A stretch of DNA of 64,000 nt, taken from positions 98,626 through 162,625 of the forward strand of contig VOPR01000004.1 in the NCBI GenBank assembly GCA_009594995.1, read 5' to 3'. The notes below the pieces were generated by a model that was not told where the DNA came from, ran no database searches, and saw nothing but the letters and a program-made list of their open reading frames with translations. Below, in pieces: positions 44,158 to 53,540 of this stretch. Each line of letters begins with the position of its first letter. Within the stretch, counting starts at the first letter, position 1. The position numbers and the translations under genes were made by a program. Source of the DNA: Nitrospira sp. GTDB lineage: Bacteria > Nitrospirota > Nitrospiria > Nitrospirales > Nitrospiraceae.

Positions 44158-45095
44158 TTATCGGAGGTGGCGGTTTCTTAGGGTCTCATCTTGCGATTGG
44201 ACTCTTGGCCCAAGGCTATGCGGTGAGAGTATTGGATCGGCCAAATCTGCAACGGTTTGAAGGGGTGCAATGTCCGGACTCTGTTGAATGGTATGAAGGA
44301 GACTTTGTTAACCACGACGACTTATCGGCCGCGATATCAGGCTGTGACATCCTCTTCCATCTTGCGTGGACCACATTGCCGAAATCGTCAAATGGTAACC
44401 CCATTTATGACGTGGAAACTAACGTGCTGGGGACGCTGCGCCTTCTTGAAGTGGCATCCCAAAAAAAGGTCAAAAAAGTGATATTCGCATCTTCCGGCGG
44501 AACTGTATACGGTATTCCAGAGAGGATTCCGATTTCAGAAAGCCATCCTACTCAACCCCTTTGTGCCTATGGTATCAGCAAGCTGATGGCCGAAAAATAT
44601 TTGTGTCTTCATCACGCCATGACTGGGCTGGACTATTGTATCCTGCGTTTGGCTAATCCGTTTGGGGAACGTCAGAAGCCGACCGGCTCTCAAGGTGTGG
44701 TCAGTGTATTTTTGGATAAAGCTCTGAGGAACGAAAAGATAGAGATTTGGGGCGACGGCTCAGTGGTCCGAGACTATATCTATGTCGGGGATGTTATTGA
44801 TGCATTCATAAAAATCGCAACCTATACCGGGGAACATCGATTGTTCAATGTAGGAAGTGGCGAGGGGAAAAGTCTTAGAGATGTGGTTATCGCAATAGAG
44901 ACTATGCTTGGTCGTAGAATTGCGTGTGCATTTTCTCCTGGGCGGAGCTTTGATGTTCCCAGCAATGTGTTGGATATTTCGAAAATTCGAGCTGCGCTTG
45001 GATGGGAGCCCCGAACGTCTTTCAATAGCGGCCTGTTCCGAATGGCGAGCTGGCTTTCGCTCAAATGCGAGAGAGGGAATAAAGCAAATGCTTAA
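44145..45095 (+). CDS. NAD-dependent nucleotide-sugar epimerase/dehydratase
   Basis: 316-residue extended SDR enzyme (GalE/WbpP-like). The Rossmann motif is IIGGGGFLGSHLA (about 5-17). The catalytic set is Ser in FASSGGTVYG (about 119-128) and Tyr/Lys in AYGISKLMAEKY. NAD-sugar contacts lie in RLANPFGERQKP, and VVRDYIYVGDVIDA follows. It acts on a UDP- or other NDP-hexose to supply an epimerised sugar donor. The exact product cannot be told. GAGG lies 4 nt before the ATG, inside the preceding gene. Confidence 0.88.
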   Translation: MRCLIIGGGGFLGSHLAIGLLAQGYAVRVLDRPNLQRFEGVQCPDSVEWYEGDFVNHDDLSAAISGCDILFHLAWTTLPKSSNGNPIYDVETNVLGTLRLLEVASQKKVKKVIFASSGGTVYGIPERIPISESHPTQPLCAYGISKLMAEKYLCLHHAMTGLDYCILRLANPFGERQKPTGSQGVVSVFLDKALRNEKIEIWGDGSVVRDYIYVGDVIDAFIKIATYTGEHRLFNVGSGEGKSLRDVVIAIETMLGRRIACAFSPGRSFDVPSNVLDISKIRAALGWEPRTSFNSGLFRMASWLSLKCERGNKANA

Positions 45096-45323
45096 TTCCT
45101 AAGGTCCTAGGTCTCTGATGTCCCGAGCCCACCAGCAAGTTTCATAACGCTTCCCTGTATCATTGCCTCAGGGCGCAGTGACCGTAATATTTCCCCGCTT
45201 GTTTCCCTCGTCAAAAACAGCGAAAAACCTATCCTTGCCTGAGAACTCCGGTACTATTTGAGCAGTCGGTCGTGCGCGCGCAACCGGCGGATATTGCAAC
45301 ACAACAAGGCAGAAACACGTGCA

Positions 45324-46463
45324 ATGACGGTCACGTATTTCTCGAAAAGCTCGAGCATCGGCCCCAGCAGCCGCTATCGCATCTTTCAATTCCTGCCCCA
45401 CTTTCAGGCGGCCGGGATCGACTGTCGTGTGGACCCGCTGTTCGGGGAGACTTATTTCTCGATCCTTTCAGTGCGATCATCCGTGTTGCGGGTGTTTCTC
45501 AAGATTCCCTATGTGTTCGCTTGTTTTCTCAAACGACTCTGGGCGCTGTTGTTGCTGGGCAAACGGGATCTGATCGTGATCGAGGGGCAGCTCTTTCCCT
45601 ACGCGCCCCCGCTGGCTGAACGGCTGCTGCGGTGGTGTCGATACCGGGTGGCGGTCGAAATGGATGATGCCATCTACCTGACTCCCGGGCATCAGAAGAA
45701 AATGCCGGCGCTGCTCTCAATGGTGACAGGCGCCATCGTTGGCAACGACCGGCTTGCCGCCTATGCCAAGCAGTTCTCCCCCCGGGTCTGTATCGTTCCC
45801 ACGGTAGTCGATACCGAGCGATTCAAGCCGGTTCCGATGAAATCCACTGGTTCATCTGACGAGCGCTCCGCCGCCATCACGATTGTGTGGATAGGCCTGG
45901 CGTACAACCTGAAATATCTGGGTGTGTTGGCGCCGGCTCTCCGCGCGTTGCAGTCCAGGTTTCGCCTCACACTCCGTGTGGTCTGTTCACAGCCGCCGCA
46001 CATGCCGGGTGTCGAGATCGAATTCAGACCCTGGGATTTTCAACGCGAAGTGGCGGACCTGCAGGATGCCACGATCGGGGTGATGCCGCTTGAGGACACC
46101 GAATGGGCCCGGGGCAAGTGCGGACTGAAGCTCTTGCAGTACCTTGCGGTGGGGGTGCCTTCAGTGGCGTCTCCCGTCGGAGTGAATCGCGACATTATTA
46201 TGGATGGACAGAACGGATTTCTCGCGGCCACCGAACAGGAGTGGTACGAGCGCCTGGAGGCACTCTGCCGGCAGCCGCAGTTGCGTGCTCGAATGGGGCA
46301 GGCCGGGCGTCGGACCGTGGAGGAGCGGTATTCCCTGGCGGTGTGGGGTCCACGGCTGGTGGACGTGTATCGCACCTTTGCGCAGAGTGAACGCCTCGAT
46401 GCGGCACATAGGGCCGTGCGCAGCCCCGTGTCGGGCCAGCGTCGTTCGACAGGAGCCAGATGA
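45324..46463 (+). CDS. Glycosyltransferase of group 1 type
   Basis: 379 residues from ATG 45324. An in-frame start 66 nt upstream adds a poorly conserved basic stretch. The fold is GT-B-like: TYFSKSSSIGPSSRYRIFQF near the N-terminus, VAVEMDDAIYLTPGHQ (about 110-125) and a C-terminal half with TIVWIGLAYNLKYL, ATIGVMPLEDTEWARGKCGL and KLLQYLAVGVPSVASPVG. It resembles glycosyltransferases that follow WecA-type initiation. GC content returns to the window norm here. A 228-nt gap (45096-45323) before it has no clear promoter. The stop overlaps wecA by 4 nt. Confidence 0.82.
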   Translation: MTVTYFSKSSSIGPSSRYRIFQFLPHFQAAGIDCRVDPLFGETYFSILSVRSSVLRVFLKIPYVFACFLKRLWALLLLGKRDLIVIEGQLFPYAPPLAERLLRWCRYRVAVEMDDAIYLTPGHQKKMPALLSMVTGAIVGNDRLAAYAKQFSPRVCIVPTVVDTERFKPVPMKSTGSSDERSAAITIVWIGLAYNLKYLGVLAPALRALQSRFRLTLRVVCSQPPHMPGVEIEFRPWDFQREVADLQDATIGVMPLEDTEWARGKCGLKLLQYLAVGVPSVASPVGVNRDIIMDGQNGFLAATEQEWYERLEALCRQPQLRARMGQAGRRTVEERYSLAVWGPRLVDVYRTFAQSERLDAAHRAVRSPVSGQRRSTGAR

Positions 46464-47518
46464 TTCTGCTCACGCTCACATTTGTGGTCGCGATGCTCCT
46501 CTCGATCTACGGCGTGCCGATCGCGCGTCGCGCCGCATTAAAATTCGGCATTGTCGACAGTCCGGATGGCCGCCTGAAGCATCAGCGCGAACCGGTCCCC
46601 TACCTGGGGGGATTGGCGATCTATCTCTCCTTTCTCGTGAGTTTGGCATTTACCTTCGAGTTCAGGCAGGACGTGCTCGGTATCGTCCTCGCTGGGACAT
46701 TGATCGTCATGCTGGGGTTGATCGACGATTTCGGGGTGTTGTCGCCGGGGACCAAACTCGCAGGCCAGTTCCTGGCGGTGTTCGTGCTGATCAAGAGCGG
46801 CATTCGCATCGAAATCGCCTCCTTGCCGGATTGGGTCGATATCGTGCTGACGGTGTTCTGGATGGTTGGCATCATCAATGCCTTCAACCTGCTGGACATC
46901 ATGGACGGGTTGTCGGCCGGTGTGGGCGTCATCAGTGCCGCATTTCTCTGTGTGGTGGCGATTCTGAACGGGGATCAGGCGATCGCGTTCATGCTGGCGG
47001 CGCTCATCGGGAGCCTGCTTGGCTTCCTTCGATACAATTGGCGGCCGGCGTCCATCTACATGGGTGACTCCGGGGCCATGTTCATCGGACTCATGCTGGG
47101 AGCGCTGTCGATGATCGGCAAATACACCCAAGGCCATTCCGTATCGCTGCTGACTCCTGTGCTCATCCTGGGCATGCCGATTTTCGACACGCTGTTTGTA
47201 ATGTACATCCGATTCCTGCGCGGGTTGCCCGTGTTCCTCGGCAGCCCTGATCACATTGCGATTCGCTTGCGACATTGGGGCCTGTCGGTCACGCAGGTTG
47301 TCCTGTTTAGCTATCTTGGCGCGGCGGTGCTGGGAGGAATCGGGTTGCTGGTCATGGCCGTGCCCCAGGATCTTGCTCTGGTGTTGAGTGGGGTGACCCT
47401 CCTGTGTTTGGCCGGTGCGGCCGTTGCGTTGACGCGTGTGAACGTGTCCAACGGGATCGTCGCTGTGAGCTCTGAGGCAGTCCCCGTACGTTCGACAGAA
47501 AGGACCGGCGCATTATGA
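46460..47518 (+). CDS. wecA: WecA/MraY-family polyprenyl-phosphate sugar-1-phosphate transferase
   Basis: 352 residues, about 10-11 transmembrane helices. It initiates glycan assembly by moving a HexNAc-1-phosphate onto undecaprenyl phosphate. Motifs include the DD pair in LGLIDDFGVLSPGTKLAGQ (89-90), NAFNLLDIMDGLSAG (140-154, metal- and uridine-binding Asp) and YMGDSGAMFIGLMLGALSMIG. A cytoplasmic loop near GSPDHIAIRL precedes the C-terminal helices. Sugar specificity (GlcNAc or another HexNAc) is not visible. It is coupled by 4-nt overlaps to the glycosyltransferase before and the oxidoreductase after it. Confidence 0.88.
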   Translation: MILLTLTFVVAMLLSIYGVPIARRAALKFGIVDSPDGRLKHQREPVPYLGGLAIYLSFLVSLAFTFEFRQDVLGIVLAGTLIVMLGLIDDFGVLSPGTKLAGQFLAVFVLIKSGIRIEIASLPDWVDIVLTVFWMVGIINAFNLLDIMDGLSAGVGVISAAFLCVVAILNGDQAIAFMLAALIGSLLGFLRYNWRPASIYMGDSGAMFIGLMLGALSMIGKYTQGHSVSLLTPVLILGMPIFDTLFVMYIRFLRGLPVFLGSPDHIAIRLRHWGLSVTQVVLFSYLGAAVLGGIGLLVMAVPQDLALVLSGVTLLCLAGAAVALTRVNVSNGIVAVSSEAVPVRSTERTGAL

Positions 47519-48825
47519 TTGTGATCGTCGGGGCGGGATTGGCTGGGCTCAGCGCGGCCTATCACTTGCGCGGACTCCCGTACAAGATTTTGGAGCGGGA
47601 GCGTGAAGTTGGAGGCCTTTGCCGGTCGTACGTCAAAGACGGGTTTACCTTTGACTATACCGGGCACCTGCTGCATTTTCGCCAGACGGCGATCAAGGCA
47701 CTGGTGGAAAGCCTGCTGCCCAACCAGTTACAGCGGCATGCGCGAAAATCCTATGTCTATTCTCACGACACCTACACGGAGTATCCGTTCCAGGTCAATA
47801 CGTATGGATTGCCCCCTGAGGTGGTGCGTGAGTGCCTGTTGGGTTTCATCGCGACGCTCTCGGAATCCGCGTCGAAGCCTCCGACTGAAAATCGGTCATT
47901 CAAACAATGGATCATTGAGAGTCTGGGCGAGGGGATCGCGAAACATTTCATGGTGCCGTTCAATGAAAAGCTGTGGCAGGTGCCGCTCGATGAACTCACA
48001 TCTGACTGGGTCTCATGGCTGGTGCCTAAGCCGGATGTGAAGGATGTCGTCAGCGGAGCCCTGGGCATTAAGGACAAGGCGTTCGGCTATAACCCATCGT
48101 TCCAGTATCCGGCCAGCGGTGGCATCAAGGTGTTGCCGGAATCGTTCCTGCCCTCGGTGGAGAACCTGTCGTACGATTCCGAGTTAGTCGAAATTGAGAC
48201 AGGGCGGCGTCGCGCGGTATTCCGGGGTGCTCATGGCGAACGCACAGAGGAGTACGAGCGCGTCATTTCGACGATCCCCTTGCCGGAGCTGGTGCGGCGT
48301 TGTGTGGACCTTCCGCCGTCGATGCGGGAGTTGGCCGAGTCGCTGCGATGGGTCTCTGTGTATAACGTGAACCTTGCGGTGGCGCGCGAAGGCATCTCCG
48401 ATAAACACTGGATCTATTTTCCCGAGCACCGGTATCCATTCTATCGCGCGGGTTTTCCGATGAATTTTTCTCCGTCGATGGGGCAGCCAGGCTGCAGTTC
48501 ACTGTATGTGGAAATATCTCATCGGCCGACCGAGCAGGAGTCGGAAGCTGCTCTGATTGAACGCGTCCGTGACGGATTGGAGCAGGCGGGAGTGCTGCGA
48601 TCGTCCGATGAGCTGGTGATGTCGGACGTGAAGGATTTGCATTATGCCTATGTGTTGTTCGACCGGTACCGCGGCCGTGCCGTGAAGGAATTGCTGACCG
48701 AATTGGAGCGGCGCGGCATTTCGTCAATCGGGAGGTATGGATTGTGGGAGCACACCTCGATGGAAGATGCGATTGCCCAGGGGCAGCAGGTTGCCATGCG
48801 GCTGCGAATGAGGGCCGCGGCCTGA
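47515..48825 (+). CDS. FAD-dependent amine-oxidase-like protein of glycan loci
   Basis: 436 residues. An N-terminal FAD-binding motif IVGAGLAGLSAAYHL (about 3-17), ILEREREVGGLCRSY and FTFDYTGHLLHF place it with the protoporphyrinogen-oxidase/UDP-galactopyranose-mutase-like flavoproteins. The middle includes YTEYPFQVNTYGLP, KHFMVPFNEKLW and FQYPASGGIKVLPE. The C-terminal flavin contact resembles GRYGLWEHTSMEDAIAQGQ. Such proteins sit in many O-antigen and capsule clusters, where the reaction is mostly unproven. UDP-sugar mutase-type chemistry is one possibility. The start is embedded in the wecA stop. Confidence 0.8.
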   Translation: MIVIVGAGLAGLSAAYHLRGLPYKILEREREVGGLCRSYVKDGFTFDYTGHLLHFRQTAIKALVESLLPNQLQRHARKSYVYSHDTYTEYPFQVNTYGLPPEVVRECLLGFIATLSESASKPPTENRSFKQWIIESLGEGIAKHFMVPFNEKLWQVPLDELTSDWVSWLVPKPDVKDVVSGALGIKDKAFGYNPSFQYPASGGIKVLPESFLPSVENLSYDSELVEIETGRRRAVFRGAHGERTEEYERVISTIPLPELVRRCVDLPPSMRELAESLRWVSVYNVNLAVAREGISDKHWIYFPEHRYPFYRAGFPMNFSPSMGQPGCSSLYVEISHRPTEQESEAALIERVRDGLEQAGVLRSSDELVMSDVKDLHYAYVLFDRYRGRAVKELLTELERRGISSIGRYGLWEHTSMEDAIAQGQQVAMRLRMRAAA

Positions 48826-48838
48826 GCGCGTCAACATT

Positions 48839-50029
48839 ATGGATATAGTCTGTCACGTCATTACCAAGCTGGAACTGGGCGGTGCGCAAGAAGTGGCAAT
48901 GCGCGTGGTGTCGAACCTCGATCGCCGACGATTTCGCCCGGTGCTGATCGCGGGAGACGGCGGGCTGCTGACCGGCGAAGCGGCTGCGCTCGAAGGCGTC
49001 GAGGTCCGCCTGATTCCGTCGCTCATTCGAGAGATTCGTCCGCTCCAAGATCTGCGCGCCCTGTGGGATCTGGTCGCCACGTTCCGACGTCTTCGGCCAA
49101 AGATTGTGCACACCCACAGTTCAAAAGCTGGTATCCTAGGGCGGTTGGCCGCCTGGCTCGCCGGGGTTCCCTGTATCTTGCACACGATACACGGATATGG
49201 TGTGACGCCTGCCCAGCCCTTCTGGTTACAGCGAGGGTTGATTGCGCTTGAGTGGGTCGTCGGTCGCGTCACCACCCATTGGATTGCAGTCTCACAAGCC
49301 GACCGGCGTCAGGGGATTGAGTGGGGACTCTTCACCGCGTCGAAGGTGTCGGTGGTGAGGCCCGGAATCGATCCAGCGGCGTTCGCAGGCCGGATTGATG
49401 TCACGGAGCGTGATCGTCTCCGCGCCATGCTGGGGGTCGGGCCTGATCAACTGCTCGTGGGAACGGTCTCGTGTTTGAAACCGCAAAAAGCTCCCGAAGA
49501 TTTTATCCGCGTTGCCGCGCTCGTGTGTCAGCGTGTGCCTGCCGCAAAATGCGTGCTTGTCGGCGACGGCGCCATGAGGCCGCAGATCGAAGCGATGTTA
49601 GAGGCGGAGGGGCTCCGGGAACGCGTGACCCTGCTCGGGTGGCGCCGGGATGTGGCCTCATTGTTGAAGGCATTCGACGTCTTTGTGTTGACCTCCCGAT
49701 GGGAAGGGTTGCCCTGTGCGATTCTGGAAGCCAGAGCCAGCCGCATCCCGATCGTGGCCACCCGGGTGGGCGGCGCTGCAGAGGCGATCGTGGAAGGCAT
49801 TCAAGGGACGCTGTGTCCGGCCGGAGACGTGCGGGCCATGGCCGGACGGGTGTGCCAGATTCTGGGAGATGAGCGGCTACGCGCGGATCTGAGGAATGGC
49901 CCACAGGAACTGCCGGAGGAGTTTACGATTCAGGAGACCGTCAAACAGTACCAGTCGCTCTATACGTATCTCCTGCATGCCAGGCGACCGGCAGAAGATA
50001 TGATGAAGTTGCAGCCCAATCGATTGTAA
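48839..50029 (+). CDS. GT4-family glycosyltransferase
   Basis: 396 residues, GT-B fold. The N-terminal half has [19 protein letters not shown] and the [16 protein letters not shown] acceptor loop. The C-terminal half has [35 protein letters not shown] and a complete EX7E motif in [14 protein letters not shown] (Glu and Glu eight apart). It belongs to the WecA-linked, higher-GC part of the cluster, 13 nt after the flavoprotein gene. It probably adds an early sugar to the lipid carrier. The donor is unknown. Confidence 0.88.
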   Translation: MDIVCHVITKLELGGAQEVAMRVVSNLDRRRFRPVLIAGDGGLLTGEAAALEGVEVRLIPSLIREIRPLQDLRALWDLVATFRRLRPKIVHTHSSKAGILGRLAAWLAGVPCILHTIHGYGVTPAQPFWLQRGLIALEWVVGRVTTHWIAVSQADRRQGIEWGLFTASKVSVVRPGIDPAAFAGRIDVTERDRLRAMLGVGPDQLLVGTVSCLKPQKAPEDFIRVAALVCQRVPAAKCVLVGDGAMRPQIEAMLEAEGLRERVTLLGWRRDVASLLKAFDVFVLTSRWEGLPCAILEARASRIPIVATRVGGAAEAIVEGIQGTLCPAGDVRAMAGRVCQILGDERLRADLRNGPQELPEEFTIQETVKQYQSLYTYLLHARRPAEDMMKLQPNRL

Positions 50030-50049
50030 AGAGGGAGCCGGGGGGGACG

Positions 50050-51168
50050 ATGAATATTCCGCTGCTTGATTTGAAAGCCCAGTACCAATCCATGCGCAGT
50101 GAAATCCTGGCCGCGATTGAAGCGACCTGCGATGAGCAGGGCTTTATCCTCGGCCCGCGCGTGGTCGCACTGGAACAGGCGGTGGCGGCCTACGCCGGTA
50201 GCGCTCATGCCGTGGGGGTCGCCTCCGGAAGTGACGCGTTGTTGCTAGCGCTGATGGCGTTAGGGGTCAAGGCGGGCGATGAAGTGGTCACCGTACCGTT
50301 TACCTTCTTTGCGACAGCGGGGGCGATTTCCCGGCTGGGCGCCAAACCGGTCTTCATCGATATTCGCCCGGACGATTTCAATATGGATCCGACTCTGCTT
50401 GAGCGGGCCATTACGGCACGAACCAAGGCGATTATTCCCGTGCACCTGTTCGGCCAATGCGCGGATATGGGAGCCATTAACGGGATCGCCCGTCGCCACA
50501 AAATCGGTGTGATTGAAGATGCCTGCCAGGCAATCGGCGCCGCGCAGAACGGACGACGAGCCGGTGTGTTGGGTGATGTCGCCTGTTTCAGCTTCTTCCC
50601 GTCGAAGAATCTGGGCGGGTTCGGGGATGCCGGTATGGTGACCACGAACGACAAGGCGTTGGCGGAATCCATCGCCATGTTACGGGTTCACGGCAGCCGC
50701 GTGCGGTATGTGCACGAAGCGATTGGTATCAACAGCCGGCTGGATGCCTTGCAGGCGGCCGTGTTGCTGGTAAAACTCAAACGGCTGGATCAGTGGGCGG
50801 AAGGTCGTCGCCGGAATGCCGCGCGATACGTGCAGTTGTTCACTGAGGCGAAACTGACCGATCGTGTAACCCTGCCCGTCGTACATGCCGACAACTTCCA
50901 TGTCTTCAATCAATTCACGCTACGCGTTCAGAAGCGCGACGAGTTGCGGAGTTATCTGAAAGATCAGGGCGTGGGCACGGAAGTGTATTATCCCTTGCCC
51001 CTGCATCTGCAAAACTGTTATCGCGACCTCGGTTATCAGAAGGGGGCATTTCCGCAATCGGAACGTGCCGCCGAAGAAGTGCTGTCGATTCCGATCTACG
51101 CCGAACTCTCGGATGAGCAACTTCAATATGTCGTGCAGATGATCGCCTCCTTCTACCGCAAGCGCTAG
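50050..51168 (+). CDS. DegT/DnrJ/EryC1-family sugar aminotransferase
   Basis: 372 residues, PLP-dependent. It converts a keto-NDP-sugar to an amino sugar. Markers are [16 protein letters not shown] at the N-terminus, [13 protein letters not shown] (about 56-68), the PLP-binding Asp157 in [11 protein letters not shown] and Schiff-base Lys186 in [15 protein letters not shown]. The C-terminal [13 protein letters not shown] is also typical. GGGAG lies about 12 nt before the ATG. It closes the polysaccharide run, and a terminator follows. Confidence 0.93.
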   Translation: MNIPLLDLKAQYQSMRSEILAAIEATCDEQGFILGPRVVALEQAVAAYAGSAHAVGVASGSDALLLALMALGVKAGDEVVTVPFTFFATAGAISRLGAKPVFIDIRPDDFNMDPTLLERAITARTKAIIPVHLFGQCADMGAINGIARRHKIGVIEDACQAIGAAQNGRRAGVLGDVACFSFFPSKNLGGFGDAGMVTTNDKALAESIAMLRVHGSRVRYVHEAIGINSRLDALQAAVLLVKLKRLDQWAEGRRRNAARYVQLFTEAKLTDRVTLPVVHADNFHVFNQFTLRVQKRDELRSYLKDQGVGTEVYYPLPLHLQNCYRDLGYQKGAFPQSERAAEEVLSIPIYAELSDEQLQYVVQMIASFYRKR

Positions 51169-51188
51169 CACCTCTATCACCCTTCGGT

Positions 51189-51226
51189 GCCGGACGCCCG
51201 CCATGCTGCGGGGCTGTCCGGCTTTA
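51189..51226 (+). terminator. Terminator after the polysaccharide cluster
   Basis: GCCGGAC (51189-51195) pairs with GTCCGGC (51216-51222). An inner GCCCGC/GCGGGGC stem with a one-base bulge extends it, and TTTA follows. It starts 21 nt after the aminotransferase stop. Confidence 0.7.
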
Positions 51227-51707
51227 GGACATCCAAGCACCCTCGTTTCCCCTGCACGCCGATTTGGCCGCGCCCGCGGTGCGCGCAGCCGTTGCGATTC
51301 TCTTTGTCTACATGCACTCGTTCGAAGCAGCCGTATCAGACTCAGTGCCGGCGCGCGTGAGCGGTGCCAGTCGTTGAATCGACGACAGCCCGCTTCCGGA
51401 CGTGTCGTTCAAGTCTGAACATCCATGAGGCGGTGGTGTACACCTGAGCCTGTCGGGGCGTTTTTTTGATGCGAATGGACTGGGGTGCGCACGCCGCGAT
51501 TCCGGCAGCGTGGCACGGCCTTCTGTGGATCGCAGGATCCCGCGAGGCGGCGTGGGGCAAGGCCTGGCAGGCTTCGCCCTGGGATCATATGCTGGGATTC
51601 GCAGGGAGCCTGACGTAATCCCCATGAGCGCTGCCACGGAGACGGGGAGAGGAGGCATAGGGATTGCTCCTAGACAAATAGGCACTGGAATCGGCGTCGT
51701 TACAATT
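51227..51707. other. Long untranslated region before the sensor kinase
   Basis: 481 nt with no convincing gene. An open frame (GTG 51510, ATG 51624) joins the kinase but uses rare codons and lacks a ribosome-binding site, so it is taken as leader. A hairpin at 51374-51412 and a run of seven T (from about 51462) without a matching stem are the visible structures. AGGAGG at 51651-51656 has no in-frame start codon at usable spacing. Confidence 0.5.
51374..51412. promoter_or_regulatory. Bulged hairpin in the kinase leader
   Basis: TTGAA-tcga-CGACA (51374-51387) pairs with TGTCGTTCAA (51403-51412). This gives ten base pairs interrupted by a 4-nt bulge and closing a 15-nt loop rich in C and G. It does not match a riboswitch class that I recognise. 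Confidence 0.3.
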
Positions 51708-53540
51708 ATGACAATTCCTTCATCATTCTTCCTTGGCATGTCCCGCAGCAGTTATTCGATTTTAGGCGTGGCGCTGGCATTGATTGCGGTGATTGGCGCC
51801 ATCGATTGGTGGCTCCCTCTGGGTCTGACAATCACGACGCTCTACGTAGTGCCCGTCCTGATCGCCTCTCGGATTCCTCATTCACGCATTACATTCTGGG
51901 TAGCTGCGATTGCATCCTTCGTCACGATTCTTGATCTATTTCACAGTCCCCTGTTTGCGTTGACCTGGGTCAGCGCGATGAATCGGGCGTTTGCATTGAT
52001 GGTGATCTGGGTAACCGCGTTGCTGTGCTTGCGTCGCCAGCGGGACGAAGCAGAGTTGTTACGTATCAATGAAGATATTGAGCAGCAGGTACAGGAACGG
52101 ACGGCCGATCTGGCCGCTGCAAATCAGGAGCTGGAAGTGCTTAGGGCCGAGGCGGTCTCCGAGTTAGTGGCCATTGTGAAATCGTCCGATGATGCCATTG
52201 TCGGTATGACGCTGACCGGCGTGATTCAAAGCTGGAATCTGGGCGCCGAACGAGTCTACGGGTATAGCGCCGAGGAGGTCCTCGGGAGGCCGATCTCCGT
52301 ACTCTGTCCCCCCAATCGCCTGGATGAAGTGCCCACGATGTTGGATCGTATCGCCAGGGGCGAGCATGTCCGCAACGTAGAAATGGTGCAACGCCGCAAG
52401 CAGGGGGATCGCATCGATGTGTCTCTGACGATTTCCCCGGTCAAGGATTCAGACGGCTGCGTGATGGGTGCGTCGGCCATTGCGCGTGATGTCACCGTGA
52501 AGAAGCGCATTGAGGCGGCGTTGCGCGAGAGCGAGGCCCGGTTTCGCATGATGGCCGATACGGCTCCGGTTATGGTGTGGATGGCGGGGCCGGATACCCA
52601 TATCACGTTCATCAACAAACGGTGGCTGGAGTTTACCGGGCGCACGATGCAGGAGGAGATCGGTGACAATTGGTTTACCGGCATTCACGCCGACGATTTG
52701 GAGCGTTGCCGCAAATCGTATCTGGATGCATTTAAATCGGAGCAGCCGTTTTCCCTGGAATACCGCTTGCGGCGGCATGACGGAGAGTATCGATGGATTA
52801 TCGATACCGGTGTCCCCCTCTTCGACGAGGACGGACGATTCGGCGGATATATCGGCACCTGCATGGATCTCACCGAGCGCAAAGACATGGAAGATCAGCT
52901 CCGTCGAATGCTGAAAGAGAAGGAAAGCCTCTTGAGGGAAGTGCACCATCGAGTGAAAAACAATCTGCAGGTGATCTCCAGCTTGCTGAATCTCCAATCG
53001 GCTTCTATCAAGGATCCGGTGGTCAATCAGTTGTTCAGGGAGTGCCAGGTCCGTATCACCTCGATTGCGCTGCTCCACGAGACGCTGCATCGCTCCAGTG
53101 ATCTTTCGCATATCAAGATGGGCGACTACATCCGCACCGTGACCGGCCATCTGTTCCGCTCGTACGGCGTCGATCCGAGCCTCATTACGCTCGAGCTGAA
53201 TGTGGATGATGTCGAGTTTGATATCGATACCGGCCTGACCTGCGGCCTGATCATCGATGAACTGGTATCCAACTGCTTGAAACATGCGTTTGTCGATCAC
53301 AAGGGCGGGACGGTGCATATCGATCTGCTGGATCACGTCGACGGGACGTTTACCCTCTGTGTAAGCGATGACGGTATCGGCATTCCCACGGACGGGGTGC
53401 TGAACAATCCTGATTCATTGGGATTGGAATTGGTGACGCTATTAGCCGAAAAATTGGATGGCAGTACGGAACTCAGAAGCGGTGCCGGCACGGAATGGCG
53501 GATCCGCTTCCAACAACTGCAATATTCAGAAAGGGTATGA
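51708..53540 (+). CDS. Membrane sensor histidine kinase with two PAS domains (HisKA_2 type)
   Basis: About 610 residues if ATG 51708 is used. ATG 51738, ATG 51624 and GTG 51510 are alternatives, and none has a good Shine-Dalgarno. Three to four hydrophobic helices occupy about 13-110. A coiled segment (QVQERTADLAAANQELEVL) leads to PAS 1 (about 150-265, IQSWNLGAERVYGYSAEEVLG in part) and PAS 2 (about 275-395, ending YIGTCMDLTERKDME). The HisKA_2 dimerisation motif is EVHHRVKNNLQVISSLLNLQ with a His pair at 413-414. The HATPase has IIDELVSNCLKHAF and a DDGIGIP box. The next gene encodes its probable partner regulator (4-nt overlap). The signal is unknown. Confidence 0.88.
   Translation: MTIPSSFFLGMSRSSYSILGVALALIAVIGAIDWWLPLGLTITTLYVVPVLIASRIPHSRITFWVAAIASFVTILDLFHSPLFALTWVSAMNRAFALMVIWVTALLCLRRQRDEAELLRINEDIEQQVQERTADLAAANQELEVLRAEAVSELVAIVKSSDDAIVGMTLTGVIQSWNLGAERVYGYSAEEVLGRPISVLCPPNRLDEVPTMLDRIARGEHVRNVEMVQRRKQGDRIDVSLTISPVKDSDGCVMGASAIARDVTVKKRIEAALRESEARFRMMADTAPVMVWMAGPDTHITFINKRWLEFTGRTMQEEIGDNWFTGIHADDLERCRKSYLDAFKSEQPFSLEYRLRRHDGEYRWIIDTGVPLFDEDGRFGGYIGTCMDLTERKDMEDQLRRMLKEKESLLREVHHRVKNNLQVISSLLNLQSASIKDPVVNQLFRECQVRITSIALLHETLHRSSDLSHIKMGDYIRTVTGHLFRSYGVDPSLITLELNVDDVEFDIDTGLTCGLIIDELVSNCLKHAFVDHKGGTVHIDLLDHVDGTFTLCVSDDGIGIPTDGVLNNPDSLGLELVTLLAEKLDGSTELRSGAGTEWRIRFQQLQYSERV

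Noticed and set aside
36000..45100. Mobile element as cause of the low-GC cassette
   Set aside because: No transposase, integrase, inverted terminal repeat or tRNA attachment site was seen at either boundary. Exchange by homologous recombination is a simpler reading.
51462..51470. Run of seven T suggesting an intrinsic terminator
   Set aside because: No stable stem precedes it, and the terminator of the upstream cluster is already at 51189-51226.
51510..51707. N-terminal extension of the sensor kinase from GTG 51510
   Set aside because: The extension uses rare codons, lacks a Shine-Dalgarno and would precede the first membrane helix with about 66 unstructured residues.
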